64,000 bases of DNA from assembly GCF_000383615.1 (NCBI RefSeq), contig NZ_KB911611.1, positions 42,495-106,494 on the forward strand, written 5' to 3'. Within the stretch, counting starts at the first letter, position 1, and every line of letters begins with the position of its first letter. Below the pieces are notes generated by a model. The model was not told the DNA's origin. It worked only from the letters and a program-made list of their open reading frames with translations, and made no database searches. Below are positions 8,677 through 18,162 of this stretch, piece after piece. This DNA is from Streptomyces canus 299MFChir4.1 (lineage in GTDB: Bacteria > Actinomycetota > Actinomycetes > Streptomycetales > Streptomycetaceae). The position numbers were made by a program, and so were the translations under genes.

Positions 8677-9935
8677 CGAGAGGAGACCGGGCTCCTGGTG
8701 ACGGTTTCAGCCGCACGGGCCGGCGTCCTGCGGGTCAGCAGGGAGAGCGAAGTCGCCGCGACACCGTGGCCGGCAAGCTGTATGAGCAGGTAGGCCGGAA
8801 GGCCCAGGAAGACGAAGGCCGGAAGGCAAAGTGATGACGCCGCGAGGTTGCCGATGCTGAACACCAGCGAGGTCGACGCCGAGTACGCCGCGACCTTCGC
8901 CGGCGGAGCGGTGGCCACCACCAGGGGTTGCAGACTTGGTGAGACCAGACACTCGCCGAGCGCGAACACCACCCCGTAGCCCACCACGATCGCCAGCGCG
9001 GCACGAACGGAGGGCGCGTGCGCCGACCACAGCAGCAGGCCGAGGCTGAGCGACCACAGCAACACGGCGATCTGCAGCGCCCGGACATAACCCAGCCAGG
9101 CAACGACCCGCACCGCCACGCCCTGTAGGGCAACCACGGTGATCGCGTTGACCGCCAGCACGACACTGACCCCGAAGGCGCCGAGCCGACTGCCGTCGCG
9201 CAATATGATGGGCAGCACCGACTCGAGCTGGCCGAATCCGAAAATCACCAGCATCCCCTGGAGCACCAGGACTGCGCGGAACACTGGGTCGAGCAGTGGC
9301 GCCCAGACGTCGGACACCTTGCGATTCTCCGAAGCGGGCGCCCGTTTTCCCGGCCGTTCCCAGCCGCCCTTGCTCCGTAGGATCGCTATCGTGACGGCCC
9401 CGTAGACGAAGGCGGAAACCCCGTTGGCCACGAAGCAGATCCGGTATCCCGTGAGGCCGAACGAGCCGACCAGGAAACTGCCCAGCATCGCGGCTCCGGC
9501 GACCGCCCCCGCCTTGATGCGGTTCTGCGCCGCCAGAACACGACCCAGTTCCGGCTCACCGAACAGCGACACGAGCAGGGGCGTGAGCATGGCGTACGAC
9601 AGTCCCGTCCCTGCACCGGTCAGTGCGGCGGCCAGCACACTGAGCGTCGTCGGCGCGAAGGCGAGGAAGAACGGTCCCGTGGAGCTCAGAGCAAACGTGA
9701 CCAGGCTGATCTTCGCCGGTCCCACGATGTCGCACAGGTAGCCGGCGACCGGGTTCACCACCAGCGCGGACACCGCGGACACCGCGAAGTACCACGACAC
9801 ACCGGCCACCGATAACCCGACGGCGTCGCTCAGGTACAACGCGGTGAGAGGCAGCACCATCCCCACACCCAACCGACTGACGGTCCAGCCGACCAAGTAG
9901 ATCGGCAGGAACGGCGTGCGCGTGGTGGACCTCAT
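8673..9935 (-). CDS. MFS transporter, probable product exporter
   Basis: A 420-residue major facilitator protein with about 12 hydrophobic segments. It begins at PIYLVGWTVSRLGVGMVLPLTALYLSDAVG and has the conserved loop region VNPVAGYLCDIVGP after the second helix. A cytoplasmic loop near the middle is hydrophilic (RSKGGWERPGKRAPASENRK), as usual in this family. It lies upstream of and overlaps the ATP-grasp gene. Its ATG shares one base with the TGA of a short upstream frame. The most likely role is efflux of the cluster product, which would also give self-protection. Substrate inferred from position only. Confidence 0.85.
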   Translation of the reverse strand: MRSTTRTPFLPIYLVGWTVSRLGVGMVLPLTALYLSDAVGLSVAGVSWYFAVSAVSALVVNPVAGYLCDIVGPAKISLVTFALSSTGPFFLAFAPTTLSVLAAALTGAGTGLSYAMLTPLLVSLFGEPELGRVLAAQNRIKAGAVAGAAMLGSFLVGSFGLTGYRICFVANGVSAFVYGAVTIAILRSKGGWERPGKRAPASENRKVSDVWAPLLDPVFRAVLVLQGMLVIFGFGQLESVLPIILRDGSRLGAFGVSVVLAVNAITVVALQGVAVRVVAWLGYVRALQIAVLLWSLSLGLLLWSAHAPSVRAALAIVVGYGVVFALGECLVSPSLQPLVVATAPPAKVAAYSASTSLVFSIGNLAASSLCLPAFVFLGLPAYLLIQLAGHGVAATSLSLLTRRTPARAAETVTRSPVSSR

Positions 9936-10096
9936 CAGCGGGGGCCCTCCCCGTACGTTCCGAAACCTTCCGGTGAGGCGATGAACGTATTCGCGGGATC
10001 GAACATGGTTTGTTTGCGCTCCAACTGATGTTTTATGGGGTCAACCGTCTGCCGCGGTAGGTTGTCACCGAGCTCTTGCTCGCCACACGCAGGTAA
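9935..10096 (-). pseudogene. Short coding-like frame: oxidase C-terminal relic or small peptide gene
   Basis: The minus strand is open here in the same frame as the methyltransferase, directly after its stop. The text HQLERKQTMFDPANTF resembles the C-terminal signature of berberine-bridge-type FAD oxidases (L-x3-K-x3-FDP-x-N-x-F), so a 3'-end relic is the simplest reading. Alternatively the ATG at 10006, 12 bases after GGAG, could start a 23-residue peptide ending FGTYGEGPR, whose stop overlaps the MFS start (TGATG). I cannot decide between the two. Confidence 0.35.
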
Positions 10097-10723
10097 TCAC
10101 CCCACCTTGCGGAACCTGCCGATCCAGTGAATCTGGTCGGGCTTCGTGGCCGTGGGGAGGTTGCGATAGGTCCGCAATTCCTCGCAGTCGAATCGCGTGC
10201 TGTCGAAGGTGGAGAGAATGTCTGAACTGGTGATCCGGCGGGGGCCGGTTCCCGGCACCATGCGGTCGGAGAAGGAATTCAGGACAAACAGGCCGTCCGG
10301 TCGCAGGAGCCGATGCACCTGATCTGCATAGATGCTGCGCGCATCATCCCGCATGTTGTGAAATACGAAGGAATCGGTGACGACGTCGGCGACCCCGTCG
10401 GACAACGGCGGATCGAGGACGTCGCCCTGGACGAATTCCGGCGACACACCGGACAGTCGCGCCCACGCTCGCGCCTTTTCGAGCGCGGCATCGGAGAGGT
10501 CGATCCCCGTCACGTGCATGCCTTGCGCGGCAAGGAAAACGGAGTCGACACCAGGTCCGCAACCCAGATCGACGACCCGGTCGCCCCGCTTGATCACCCC
10601 ATCCGCAACGAGCTTGATCAACTCGATCCCCGGCGAGGCGGTGAACCAGGCAAGCCGGGCCAACGGCTCATCCGAGTAGACCGTGGAGAACGTGTCGACC
10701 CAGCTGTCGGTGAATGCCTTCAT
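10097..10723 (-). CDS. SAM-dependent methyltransferase
   Basis: A 208-residue class I methyltransferase. Motif I is VVDLGCGPGVDSVFLAAQG, the acidic ribose contact is VTGIDLSDAALEKA, and post-motif elements are EFVQGDVLDPPL and VADVVTDSFVFHNM. It is compact and lacks a membrane segment, so it probably methylates a small molecule (N, O or C acceptor unknown). The ATG at 10723 sits behind ACGGGA; a GTG at 10738, giving five more residues, is equally possible. It appears to be the first gene of the leftward operon, and the MFS gene follows after about 160 bases holding a short coding-like frame. Confidence 0.8.
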   Translation of the reverse strand: MKAFTDSWVDTFSTVYSDEPLARLAWFTASPGIELIKLVADGVIKRGDRVVDLGCGPGVDSVFLAAQGMHVTGIDLSDAALEKARAWARLSGVSPEFVQGDVLDPPLSDGVADVVTDSFVFHNMRDDARSIYADQVHRLLRPDGLFVLNSFSDRMVPGTGPRRITSSDILSTFDSTRFDCEELRTYRNLPTATKPDQIHWIGRFRKVG

Positions 10724-10738
10724 TTGAATTCCCGTCAC

Positions 10739-11350
10739 TCATTCTTTTCTGCGGTTTGATGTATTCCGGTAGTGCGGTTGCGTACGCCACCGATCTCGAA
10801 ACTGGAATCGATGAGCAGCGATAAAATTCAGGATCGGGGAAGAAACGACTTCCGTCACTGCGTCCGGGCGGCGCGGCCCATCTTCTGGTCCCGCCTGTAC
10901 CCCGCCGACTTCTCCCGCGATCCACTCCGTGCCGTTGTCGCCGCTTCTCCCCCTTTTCGGTACGGCGGCTCTCCCCCTTGAACGTGGACAGGCTATTGAG
11001 TCTGCTGTTTCAGCCGACCGCGGCTGTAAGTGCCACGAGCCCCGTGTCGGCCGATGTCAGAAGTCTCCACCGCACCCCTTTCTGTCATCTTGCCCGTCCC
11101 CTTACAGAGTCCTTTCAGTCGGCTTTCCCTCCGTCCCTCAGCGGTGATTGCCGCGCGTCGGAGTGAGGGTCAACCCCGTTTCCGTTCGCGGGCGGGGCGG
11201 GCGGGATCTTCGCGTGCCGCTGCGGCTTCGCCCATCTGGAACGGAGCCGGGATGCTGCGGGTTGTTCCCTACCTGGTCATCATCGGGACGGGCCGGTGGT
11301 GAGGTGAACGGCGGGATTGCGGAGAGGCGTTGCCAGGCCGGGGTAAACGC
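10739..11350. other. Intergenic region without a convincing gene
   Basis: Open frames here are short and of low-complexity composition. The left part must contain the promoter of the methyltransferase operon, but no clear -35/-10 pair can be called. The right part runs into a degraded transposase. Confidence 0.5.
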
Positions 11351-11351
11351 T

Positions 11352-11755
11352 TCATCCGGGGTTGGCCAGGTACGCGATCTCTCCTGGCAGGTCACCGACC
11401 AAGGCCCGCACGGCATCGACCTGCCAGTCGAGTGCCTCAAACAGGGGCTGAACGTTCACGCAATCCATCGCCTGCGCATCGCGCCAAGCGGGAGCACTCA
11501 TGCCGGTGAGGCGGCGGGTCGTGATGGGACCATCGCTCATTGGACGCAGGACACGGAGAAGGCCGGGCGGTGCCCGTAGTCACGGATCAGAGACCGGTAC
11601 AGGATCCAGATCCCGTAGGGCTGCTCGGCCTTCCACCACTTCGGTCGCACAACGCAGGCGGTGTTCCGCGGGACGCGCTCGACGGTCTCGACGTCGATGC
11701 CCGGGACTGAACGGTGCGCGATGGCACCGTTTCTTGAAGCCTGATCACCAGCACC
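11352..11755 (-). pseudogene. IS5-type DDE transposase, 3' fragment
   Basis: The frame reads VERVPRNTACVVRPKWWKAEQ, then YGIWILYRSLIRDYGHRPAF. This matches the conserved C-terminus of IS5-type transposases (usually VVERTFGWL-x3-RRL-x-RDYE). It meets a TGA at 11537, and the rest (MSDGPITTRRLTG, the equivalent of AMTxxMxRRLTG) continues in another frame. Nonsense and frameshift damage together show a dead fragment; the 5' half is missing. Confidence 0.7.
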
Positions 11756-11764
11756 TTCTCGACG

Positions 11765-12454
11765 ATGCCGCCGACGTGCTCGGCGATCAGGCTCGGCAGT
11801 GGCGATACCCGCAGCATCGTCGGGCATGGTCACGCCGGCACAGTGACCGCGATGACCAGGCCCAGCGCACCGGCGGCCAGGCGCACCGTTTGCGGCCTGG
11901 CACACGCTCCGCCGAATCGAGGCCGGGACCCCGGAAATACTGTGGACACTCCGCTTCCTGGTGACGCCTCCAAGGTTCCCGGCCACTGGGAGGGCGACCT
12001 CGTGATGGGCGCCCGGCCCTCGGCCGTCGCCACGCTCGTCGAGAGAACCAGCCGCTACACGACCATCGTCGCGCTGCCCTACGGCATCAAGGCTGAGCAG
12101 ATCGCTCCGCACCTCACCAGGAGTCTCCTCGGCATCCCGCCCCAGCTACGGCGAACACTCATCTGGGACCGAGGTCGGGAAATGGCCGAGCACCAGGCCA
12201 TCACTGCCAAGACCGGGATGCCGATCCACCTCTGCAAGCCGCGCAGCCCGTGGCAGCGCGGCACCAATGAGAACACCAACCTGCTGCTTCGCGAGTACCT
12301 TCCCAAGGACGCGGACCTCGGCACGTTCAGCCAGGCCGACCTGGAGGCCATCGCCCACGAGCTCAACCATCGACCGCGCAAGATCCATGGCTGTCGCACC
12401 CCGGCAGAGGTCTACGCTGACCTCCTGAACAGCGGTGATGCGCTGACCGCTTGA
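11765..12454 (+). pseudogene. IS30-family transposase, C-terminal portion
   Basis: From about 11960 the frame is typical of the IS30 catalytic core: VPGHWEGDLVMG, VATLVERTSRYTTIVAL, LIWDRGREMAEH, PWQRGTNENTNLLLREYLPK and LNHRPRKIHGCRTPAEVY. The core looks intact to its natural end at 12454. Upstream of it the frame loses similarity, and the N-terminal HTH region is not readable, so the gene is 5'-truncated and probably inactive. It is inserted between an IS5-type fragment and the SDR gene. Confidence 0.75.
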
Positions 12455-12509
12455 GCTCGCCAACGTCTGCCGGCAGGAGGGCGGTTTCGAGTAGCCCGAC
12501 TCGCCGCTA

Positions 12510-13250
12510 TCAGGCTTGCGCGGTGGGGCGGACGACGATCTCGCCGACATCGACGCCGTCGGGTTGTTCGATGGCGTAGCCGATGGCGGAGGCAATCGCC
12601 GAGGGCGGCATGGCGATCTCGTCCCGCTGCCGGGTCATCGCGGCCGCGGCTTCAGGGCTGGCTCCCTTGCCGATGCCTTCGGTATTGGTGAAGCCGGGTG
12701 AGACGAGGGTGACGCGCAGGTTGGGTCCCGACTCCTGGCGTAGGCCCTCGGTAAGCACCTTCACCGCGGTTTTGGTGGCCGCGTAGACCGCCTGGGGGGT
12801 TTTGACGACGTAGGCCGCGGTGGAGCCGACGTTGACGAACTGGCCGAAGTGCTGTCGGCGGAAGACGGGCAGAGCCGCCCCGATGCCGTTGAGCAGGCCG
12901 GTGATGTGGGTGGAGACCATGGCGTCCCAGTCGTCCTGGCGCAGGTCGTCGAATGGTGAGACGGCCATCGTGCCTGCGTTGGAGACGAAGACGTCGAGGC
13001 GACCGTACTGACTGAGGGCGGTGTCCGTCAGGCGCTGGAGGTCTTCGCGGCGTGTGACGTCGACGATGACGCCGGTGGCGGTGCCGCCCTTCGCCGTGAT
13101 GCCGTCCACGACGGCATTCAGTCGGTCCTCGCGCCGGGCTCCGAGCACGAGCTGGGCGCCCTTTTCGGCGAGGTAGGCCGCAGTGGCCTCACCGATGCCG
13201 CTGCTGGCGCCCGTGATCGCGATGACTTTGCCCTGGATGCCCGACATCAT
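12510..13250 (-). CDS. Short-chain dehydrogenase/reductase
   Basis: A 246-residue classical SDR. It has the cofactor loop TGASSGIGEA near the N-terminus, NAG at about 93, the catalytic Ser in VNVGSTAAY and the YxxxK pair in YAATK. An Arg-rich stretch after strand 2 (GARREDR) favours NADPH. Substrate unknown; these enzymes usually reduce carbonyls. Start ATG at 13250 (or 13247) behind AAAGGAC. It is divergent from a TetR-type repressor gene 140 bases away, the standard arrangement for a repressor controlling a neighbouring redox enzyme. Confidence 0.88.
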   Translation of the reverse strand: MMSGIQGKVIAITGASSGIGEATAAYLAEKGAQLVLGARREDRLNAVVDGITAKGGTATGVIVDVTRREDLQRLTDTALSQYGRLDVFVSNAGTMAVSPFDDLRQDDWDAMVSTHITGLLNGIGAALPVFRRQHFGQFVNVGSTAAYVVKTPQAVYAATKTAVKVLTEGLRQESGPNLRVTLVSPGFTNTEGIGKGASPEAAAAMTRQRDEIAMPPSAIASAIGYAIEQPDGVDVGEIVVRPTAQA

Positions 13251-13322
13251 CGGCGTCCTTTCTTGGGGTGCGCGCAGGTCAGTACAGTGACCTACAGTGA
13301 AACCGGAGGTGTCCCCAGTTAT

Positions 13323-13337
13323 CCCACCCTAAGTGGG
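13323..13337. promoter_or_regulatory. Candidate TetR operator between SDR and tetR
   Basis: CCCAC-CCTAA-GTGGG is a perfect 5-bp-arm inverted repeat in the 140-base divergent intergenic region. Its position suits repression of both genes. Short arms in G/C-rich DNA can arise by chance, so the call is tentative. Confidence 0.35.
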
Positions 13338-13390
13338 GGCGCATCCGGTTAGCAAGTCCGGAGGCTTCGACAAGGGGATGGCGAGCACTG

Positions 13391-13963
13391 ATGACCGACG
13401 GAACGCTTCGACCGCTGCGGGCTGACGCACGGCGGAACAAGGAGAAGATCCTCACGGCCGCTGTACGCGTCTTCACGACGGAAGGGCTGGATGCGCACCT
13501 GGAACGCATCGCCAGGGAGGCAGGCGTGGGCAGTGCGACCCTGTACCGCAACTTCCCCACCCGGGAGGCTCTGATCGAGGCGGTCTACCGCAACGAGGTG
13601 GCCCACCTGTGCGATGCCGCCCCCGCTCTCCTTGCGCAAAAGCCGCCGACAGAAGCCCTGCGCGCGTGGACGCGCCTGTTCCTGGACTACGTCACCGCCA
13701 AGTACGGCATGATCGACGCCCTGCGCGCCATCGCCGCGACGGGAAGCAATCCTTATGGTCACAGCCGGGAAATGATCCAGGCCGCCATTACCTCACTCCT
13801 GGACGCCTGCACGGCCGCGGGGGCGATCCGCACTGACATCCAGCCCACCGACATCGGCGCTGCCCTGGAAGGCATCGCCCTCACCTCGGCGGGTGCTGAA
13901 CACCGACAGCAAGCGGAGCGCCTGCTCGACCTCACCCTGGACGGCCTCACGGTCCGCCCATAA
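13391..13963 (+). CDS. TetR-family repressor
   Basis: A 190-residue TetR regulator. The N-terminal HTH reads ARRNKEKILTAAVRVF, then HLERIAREAGVGSATLYRNF, followed by PTREALIEAVY. The C-terminal ligand domain has the usual helical pattern (RLFLDYVTAKYGMIDALRAI). It starts at ATG 13391 behind AAGGGGAT and is transcribed away from the SDR gene, which it most likely controls together with itself. The inducer is unknown. Confidence 0.9.
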   Translation: MTDGTLRPLRADARRNKEKILTAAVRVFTTEGLDAHLERIAREAGVGSATLYRNFPTREALIEAVYRNEVAHLCDAAPALLAQKPPTEALRAWTRLFLDYVTAKYGMIDALRAIAATGSNPYGHSREMIQAAITSLLDACTAAGAIRTDIQPTDIGAALEGIALTSAGAEHRQQAERLLDLTLDGLTVRP

Positions 13964-14008
13964 CGACGCGTACGTGGGTCCGCTCCACCACCGCAGGGCC
14001 TCGGGCGG

Positions 14009-14480
14009 TCATTCCTCGCTGCCGTCGTCCTCGTCCAGCTCCGGCCCGTCGGGGTCGCGTAGCGGGCGCAGGGCGCCGGCGGCCGGGTCGCCAGCGGTGA
14101 AGCTGTCGCGGCCGAGCAAGTTGAGGTTGCGGTGCTTGAGCGGGGGGGGAGCCGGGCGATGTCCTCGTCTCGGATCTCATGGCCCTCGGCCTGGAGCTGG
14201 GCGATGGCGGCATCGATGTACTTCGTAGTCCCCAGGACGATGGCGTTGAGGACCAGGCCGAGCGCGCCGAGCTGGTCCTCCATCCCGTCGCGGTACACCT
14301 GGTGGATGGTGCCGCGCTTGCCATGCCACACGTCCCGGGCCGGCTCGTGGCGGGACTCCTGCACGGTGAGCTGCCGGTTCATCTGCCGCCGGTAGGTGTC
14401 GTCCACCGGGTCGACCACCCGCAGCAGGTGCTCGGTCTTGGTGATCCGCCCGTACTCCGCAGCGCAAAGCCCGCCGCGAG
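14009..14480 (-). pseudogene. Tn3-family transposase, C-terminal relic
   Basis: The minus strand reads EYGRITKTEHLLRVVDPVDD, then RRQMNRQLTVQESRH and GALGLVLNAIVLGTTKYIDA, the characteristic end of TnpA in Tn3-type transposons. Around a G run near 14145 the frame shifts, and HRNLNLLGRDSFTAGDP follows in the next frame to a stop at 14009. The first three quarters of the gene are absent. This is a transposon scar with no visible terminal repeats. Confidence 0.75.
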
Positions 14481-14559
14481 TACGCGAACCGCGTCAGCAC
14501 CCTCGGCAAGTGACCAGTCCCCCGGAAACCTGCTGACGGGTTACCTGTTCCCCGGTGTC

Positions 14560-15110
14560 CGAGCTAGGACACCGGGGCCGTGACCAACTTCAGCGCCAAC
14601 CGCTGTACCGCTGTTCCCCGAGGCCCCTGTCCCGCAGGTTCTCGGGATGAGTGAGGAGGAGGCGGGCGGAGCGCTGCGGAGTCGTGACGGGTTCGTCGCC
14701 GCCTCGGCGCGGCCCTTGGTGATGGAGAGGTAGAGCAGATTGCGGCTGCCTGTGCATGCCAGCTCCTTGCTCTCCCGCAACAGTTACTCGACGGTGTCGT
14801 CCTGGCCGGCGGCGTGGCGGGCGCGTAGGTTCGGGCGGCCATATGCTTTGTCTGCATGCAGGCGCTGCGGCACTGTCGTGGGTGTTGCCGACCGAGACAC
14901 CGACGAGGAGGGGCAGTCCGTTCGCGTCCGGCAGGACTTGCGTCTTGGAACCCGGCTTGCCCAGTTGGGTTCTAGCGATCGTTGCAACACCTCTCCGTGT
15001 GGGGTGTCGTGTTCGAGATCCGCAAGAACCGGACCAGGGCTCTGGGCGGTCGTAGACGGCTGGTCCGGCACAATTCAACTCCACGTACCCTGGCCCATGT
15101 TGAAGCCGAC
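14560..15110 (-). pseudogene. IS5-family transposase relic
   Basis: The start is recognisable at about 15090 as GQGTWS-stop-IVPDQPS, homologous to the intact start at 29870. The middle contains KTQVLPDANGLPLLVGVSVG and NTHDS, and then LHADKAYGRPNLRARHAAG in another frame. At least two frameshifts and a nonsense codon disrupt it, and the catalytic C-terminus is missing or unreadable. Confidence 0.65.
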
Positions 15111-15137
15111 GACCGCCTCGCCACGTAGGACACGGTC

Positions 15138-17705
15138 TCAGGCCGCCGGTCTGCGCTGAGCGGCCCAAGCGGCTATGTGGGCACGGGAACGCAGACCGAG
15201 CGTGGTACGAATGCCGCGGAGATGGCCTTCGACAGTGCGCACAGATAGGTGCATATGTTCGGCGATCAGCCGATTCGTATGACCCTCGGCCAGAAGATTT
15301 ATCATCTCCCATTCACGCCGATTCAGCGGGTCGCCGCTGACTGCCTCCGGCGTCGGCGCGCGATCATGCCTCAAGGCGTATGCGACAGCCTGGTCTCGCA
15401 GCATTCCGTGGCCGGCTTCGACCGCGGCATTGGCCCGCGTCGGCGGCAACGCTTTCACCGCCGTGGCCTTCGCCGCCCCGACAAGCTCCCGCCACCAGGG
15501 TCGTGTGCTCTGCGCAGGCTTCCTGCCGAGCACCTCGGCTGCCGAGATGAGTCGAAGTCCTCGTTCAAACTGGCGGGCCCTCACAGAGGCAACTGCCATG
15601 CCTTCGATCGAGTAGACAACCCCGGACTCATCGTCTGCAGCACTCCGCAGTGGCCCGGCGAAATACTCCTCCGCCGCCGAACAGTCATCGCGCTCAAGGG
15701 CTACGGCACCTGCCGTAACAAGAGCGATGTGCAGCCAGCTCGGTGGCGCCTCGGCACGCAGCACTGGGAGCACTTCGTCAATCTGCCGTGTGGCCCGCGC
15801 CAGGTTCCCTCGCACCAGGTGATGCCGGGCGAGGTTGCTCAGACAGACAGCGATACTGAGCTTGTCGTCCAAAAGGCGGCTGATCTCCAAGGATTCCCGC
15901 AGTTCCGCGAGGGCGGTGTCTTCATCACCGCACATCTCCATCGCCATGCTCGACACCAACAGCACACGGATGAGTACCGGACCCGGGGCGTTGCGGCGTT
16001 CCAACTGCACAGCCTGTCGCGCGCGACGTACGGACTCGTCGTGGTCGCCGTGCCGTAAGGCGAGCAGCGCCATACCGCCAAGTACGAGGCTGCGATGGTG
16101 TGGGTCTGCAGCGGTGGCGTCCAGGGTGCCTGCCAGCGGCCCGCGGGTGGCGTGCTTGGAGCCTTGCTGCGCTTCCGCTATGGCAAGCGCCACGGCCAGT
16201 AGGTGCCTGCGCTCATCACCGTTGTCCGTCAAGTACCTCAGGACGTGTGCGAGGTTGTCTCGCTCCTCCGCCAGCCGCTCGTACGTTCTCAGCGGCGTCA
16301 CCCCGGTCTCCTGAATCGGCCTCGCGATCTCAGTGAGCCAGTGCGCTAAACGGCCGTATGTTCCAATCTCTTCACCTTCAGCGCAGAGCTTTTCATGTCC
16401 GTAGTGCCTAATGGCTTCCAGCATCCGCAGCCGCGTCGAATCCTCACGGCCGGTGGTGTAAGGGGTAATGAGGGACTTGGCTTCAAGGCTCGCGAGCAAA
16501 ACGGGGACCATCGCGGTCGAAATGTTTTCGTCGGCTGCAACGGCCGCGACAGTATCCGGCCTGAAACCGCCCTGCAGCACCGACAACCGACGGAACAGAA
16601 TCCGCTCCATTGGCGTCAGTCGGTCATAACTCCAGTCGAACGCCGCCCGCAGACTCTGATGACGTCGATCCGCCGTCCTCCAACCAGCGGTGAGTAGGGG
16701 AAGGCAGTCACGCATTCCATTGTGGATCTCGCTCAACGGAAATGCCCGTACCAGCCGAGCAGCCATTTCGATGAACAGAGGAACACCGTCGAGCCGAGCG
16801 CATATCGCGGCCACCGTCGCGGCGTTCTCTTCGGTGAGTTGGAAGTCTGCTACGACCGCCCGCGCCCGGTCGATGAACAAGCGAACGGAATCCGACCGCA
16901 GATGGTCGATGAACAAGAACCGTCCGTCCGGATCGGGTTGGGCAAGCCCGGTGACCGAGTGCACCGTCTCTTTGGGTAGCCCCAGCGGTTGCCGGCTGGT
17001 GACCACCACCCTCAACCGCGGCAGTCGGCCAAGCAACTCGTTCAGCAGTCGCCCGCAACCTTCGACTATGTGGTCGCAGCCGTCCAGCACCAGCAGCCGG
17101 TCGCTGGTGCCGGGACCGGAGGGATTCGGCGGCGCCGTGATCGAAACTCCGTTTTCGGTAGCGTCTCGCAGTGCCCCAACGATTCTCTGCTGTGCCTGGT
17201 CATCGCTGGTCAGCGAAGCAAGCTCCACCAGGATGACCTCGTAGCGCCCGCTACGCCGCGCCCGCCCGGCCAACTCGACCGCCAGTCGTGTCTTACCGAC
17301 TCCTCCGGGCCCGGTCAGCGTCAGCAATCGAGTTTTGCGCAACAGCCGCCCCAACTCAGCCAGTTCCTCGGTGCGGCCGACGAAGCTGCTCAGCTGGTTG
17401 AGTACTCCATAGGAAGCCGTGGCACCTACTTCCCGTGCCTTCAGACGACGACGGTAGGCACGCTGACGGCAGGCGTTCGAACAGTAATGTGCCGATATCC
17501 TGCTCCCCAGCTCGCGCGTGCGTAATGCCTTGGCACATACCGCGCAGAACAACAGTTCCGATATACCCACGTCAGCTGTGCTGCCACCCGCTGCAGGCGC
17601 GGCCACAACGTCAGATCCAGATTGGTGGACAACAGGGCTGAGAATTTTGACGGAGTTGCCGATCCTGCGGTACTCGGAGCGAATTTTTGATCCGGTCGGT
17701 GTCAT
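15138..17705 (-). CDS. Large ATPase/TPR/LuxR-type regulator with N-terminal zinc ribbon
   Basis: An 855-residue regulator. Residues 54-79 form a CxxC-x17-CxxxC zinc-ribbon-like motif (C54, C57, C75, C79) followed by a basic helix RQRAYRRRLKAR. An NB-ARC/AfsR-type ATPase follows, with P-loop TGPGGVGKTRL (131-141) and RLLVLDGCDHI as Walker B. A long helical repeat region resembles TPRs. The C-terminus is a LuxR HTH: DPLNRREWEMINLLAEGHTN, then RLIAEHMHLSVRTVEGHLRG. Such proteins are often pathway-specific activators of secondary metabolism. ATG 17705 has GAAAAGGGAT ahead of it. It is a paralogue of the next gene. The zinc ribbon is absent from that paralogue and may bind a partner, metal or DNA. 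Confidence 0.88.
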   Translation of the reverse strand: MTPTGSKIRSEYRRIGNSVKILSPVVHQSGSDVVAAPAAGGSTADVGISELLFCAVCAKALRTRELGSRISAHYCSNACRQRAYRRRLKAREVGATASYGVLNQLSSFVGRTEELAELGRLLRKTRLLTLTGPGGVGKTRLAVELAGRARRSGRYEVILVELASLTSDDQAQQRIVGALRDATENGVSITAPPNPSGPGTSDRLLVLDGCDHIVEGCGRLLNELLGRLPRLRVVVTSRQPLGLPKETVHSVTGLAQPDPDGRFLFIDHLRSDSVRLFIDRARAVVADFQLTEENAATVAAICARLDGVPLFIEMAARLVRAFPLSEIHNGMRDCLPLLTAGWRTADRRHQSLRAAFDWSYDRLTPMERILFRRLSVLQGGFRPDTVAAVAADENISTAMVPVLLASLEAKSLITPYTTGREDSTRLRMLEAIRHYGHEKLCAEGEEIGTYGRLAHWLTEIARPIQETGVTPLRTYERLAEERDNLAHVLRYLTDNGDERRHLLAVALAIAEAQQGSKHATRGPLAGTLDATAADPHHRSLVLGGMALLALRHGDHDESVRRARQAVQLERRNAPGPVLIRVLLVSSMAMEMCGDEDTALAELRESLEISRLLDDKLSIAVCLSNLARHHLVRGNLARATRQIDEVLPVLRAEAPPSWLHIALVTAGAVALERDDCSAAEEYFAGPLRSAADDESGVVYSIEGMAVASVRARQFERGLRLISAAEVLGRKPAQSTRPWWRELVGAAKATAVKALPPTRANAAVEAGHGMLRDQAVAYALRHDRAPTPEAVSGDPLNRREWEMINLLAEGHTNRLIAEHMHLSVRTVEGHLRGIRTTLGLRSRAHIAAWAAQRRPAA

Positions 17706-18162
17706 GGGTGCATCCCTTTTCTGAGCAGGTGCCAGGAACAAAGAGACTTCGGTGACGGAGCACTCGCGTGCCGTATCGTCCTTTGTGCCGATCCCCTTGC
17801 ACTGGAACGAGGCACGAGTACACGTCGAGTCGACGACAGGGTCGTAGGATCACCGCGACAGCTCCCGGTGTCTGCGCCACTGGACTCGAAGTCCAGCCGG
17901 CGTCGCGGCGGCCTTGGCGGGAAGGTACCGACTGTGGTGTCCCACTGCGGGTGTCCTGGACCAGCGGTCACCGCAACGACGTCACTACCCGACCGCGACA
18001 TCTGTCGACGCCGCCCGCGAGCGCGGTATCACACCGAAGAACCCCGGCGCGGTCGGCCACAAGGCTCGGGCCTGGGCAGGGTATACGGTGGCTCGCCGGA
18101 TCCGCCCGGAAGGACACCCATTCTGGCGGGCCGACCGCTTCCTGCGAGGATCCGCCCCAGCA
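17706..18162. other. Intergenic region between the two LuxR-type regulators
   Basis: About 460 bases without a convincing gene; open frames on either strand lack family similarity. It should contain the promoter of the 15138-17705 gene. No clear promoter or hairpin was identified by eye. Confidence 0.45.

Noticed and set aside
10739..11350. Small frames upstream of the methyltransferase
   Set aside because: Short, low-complexity, no ribosome sites or recognisable domains.
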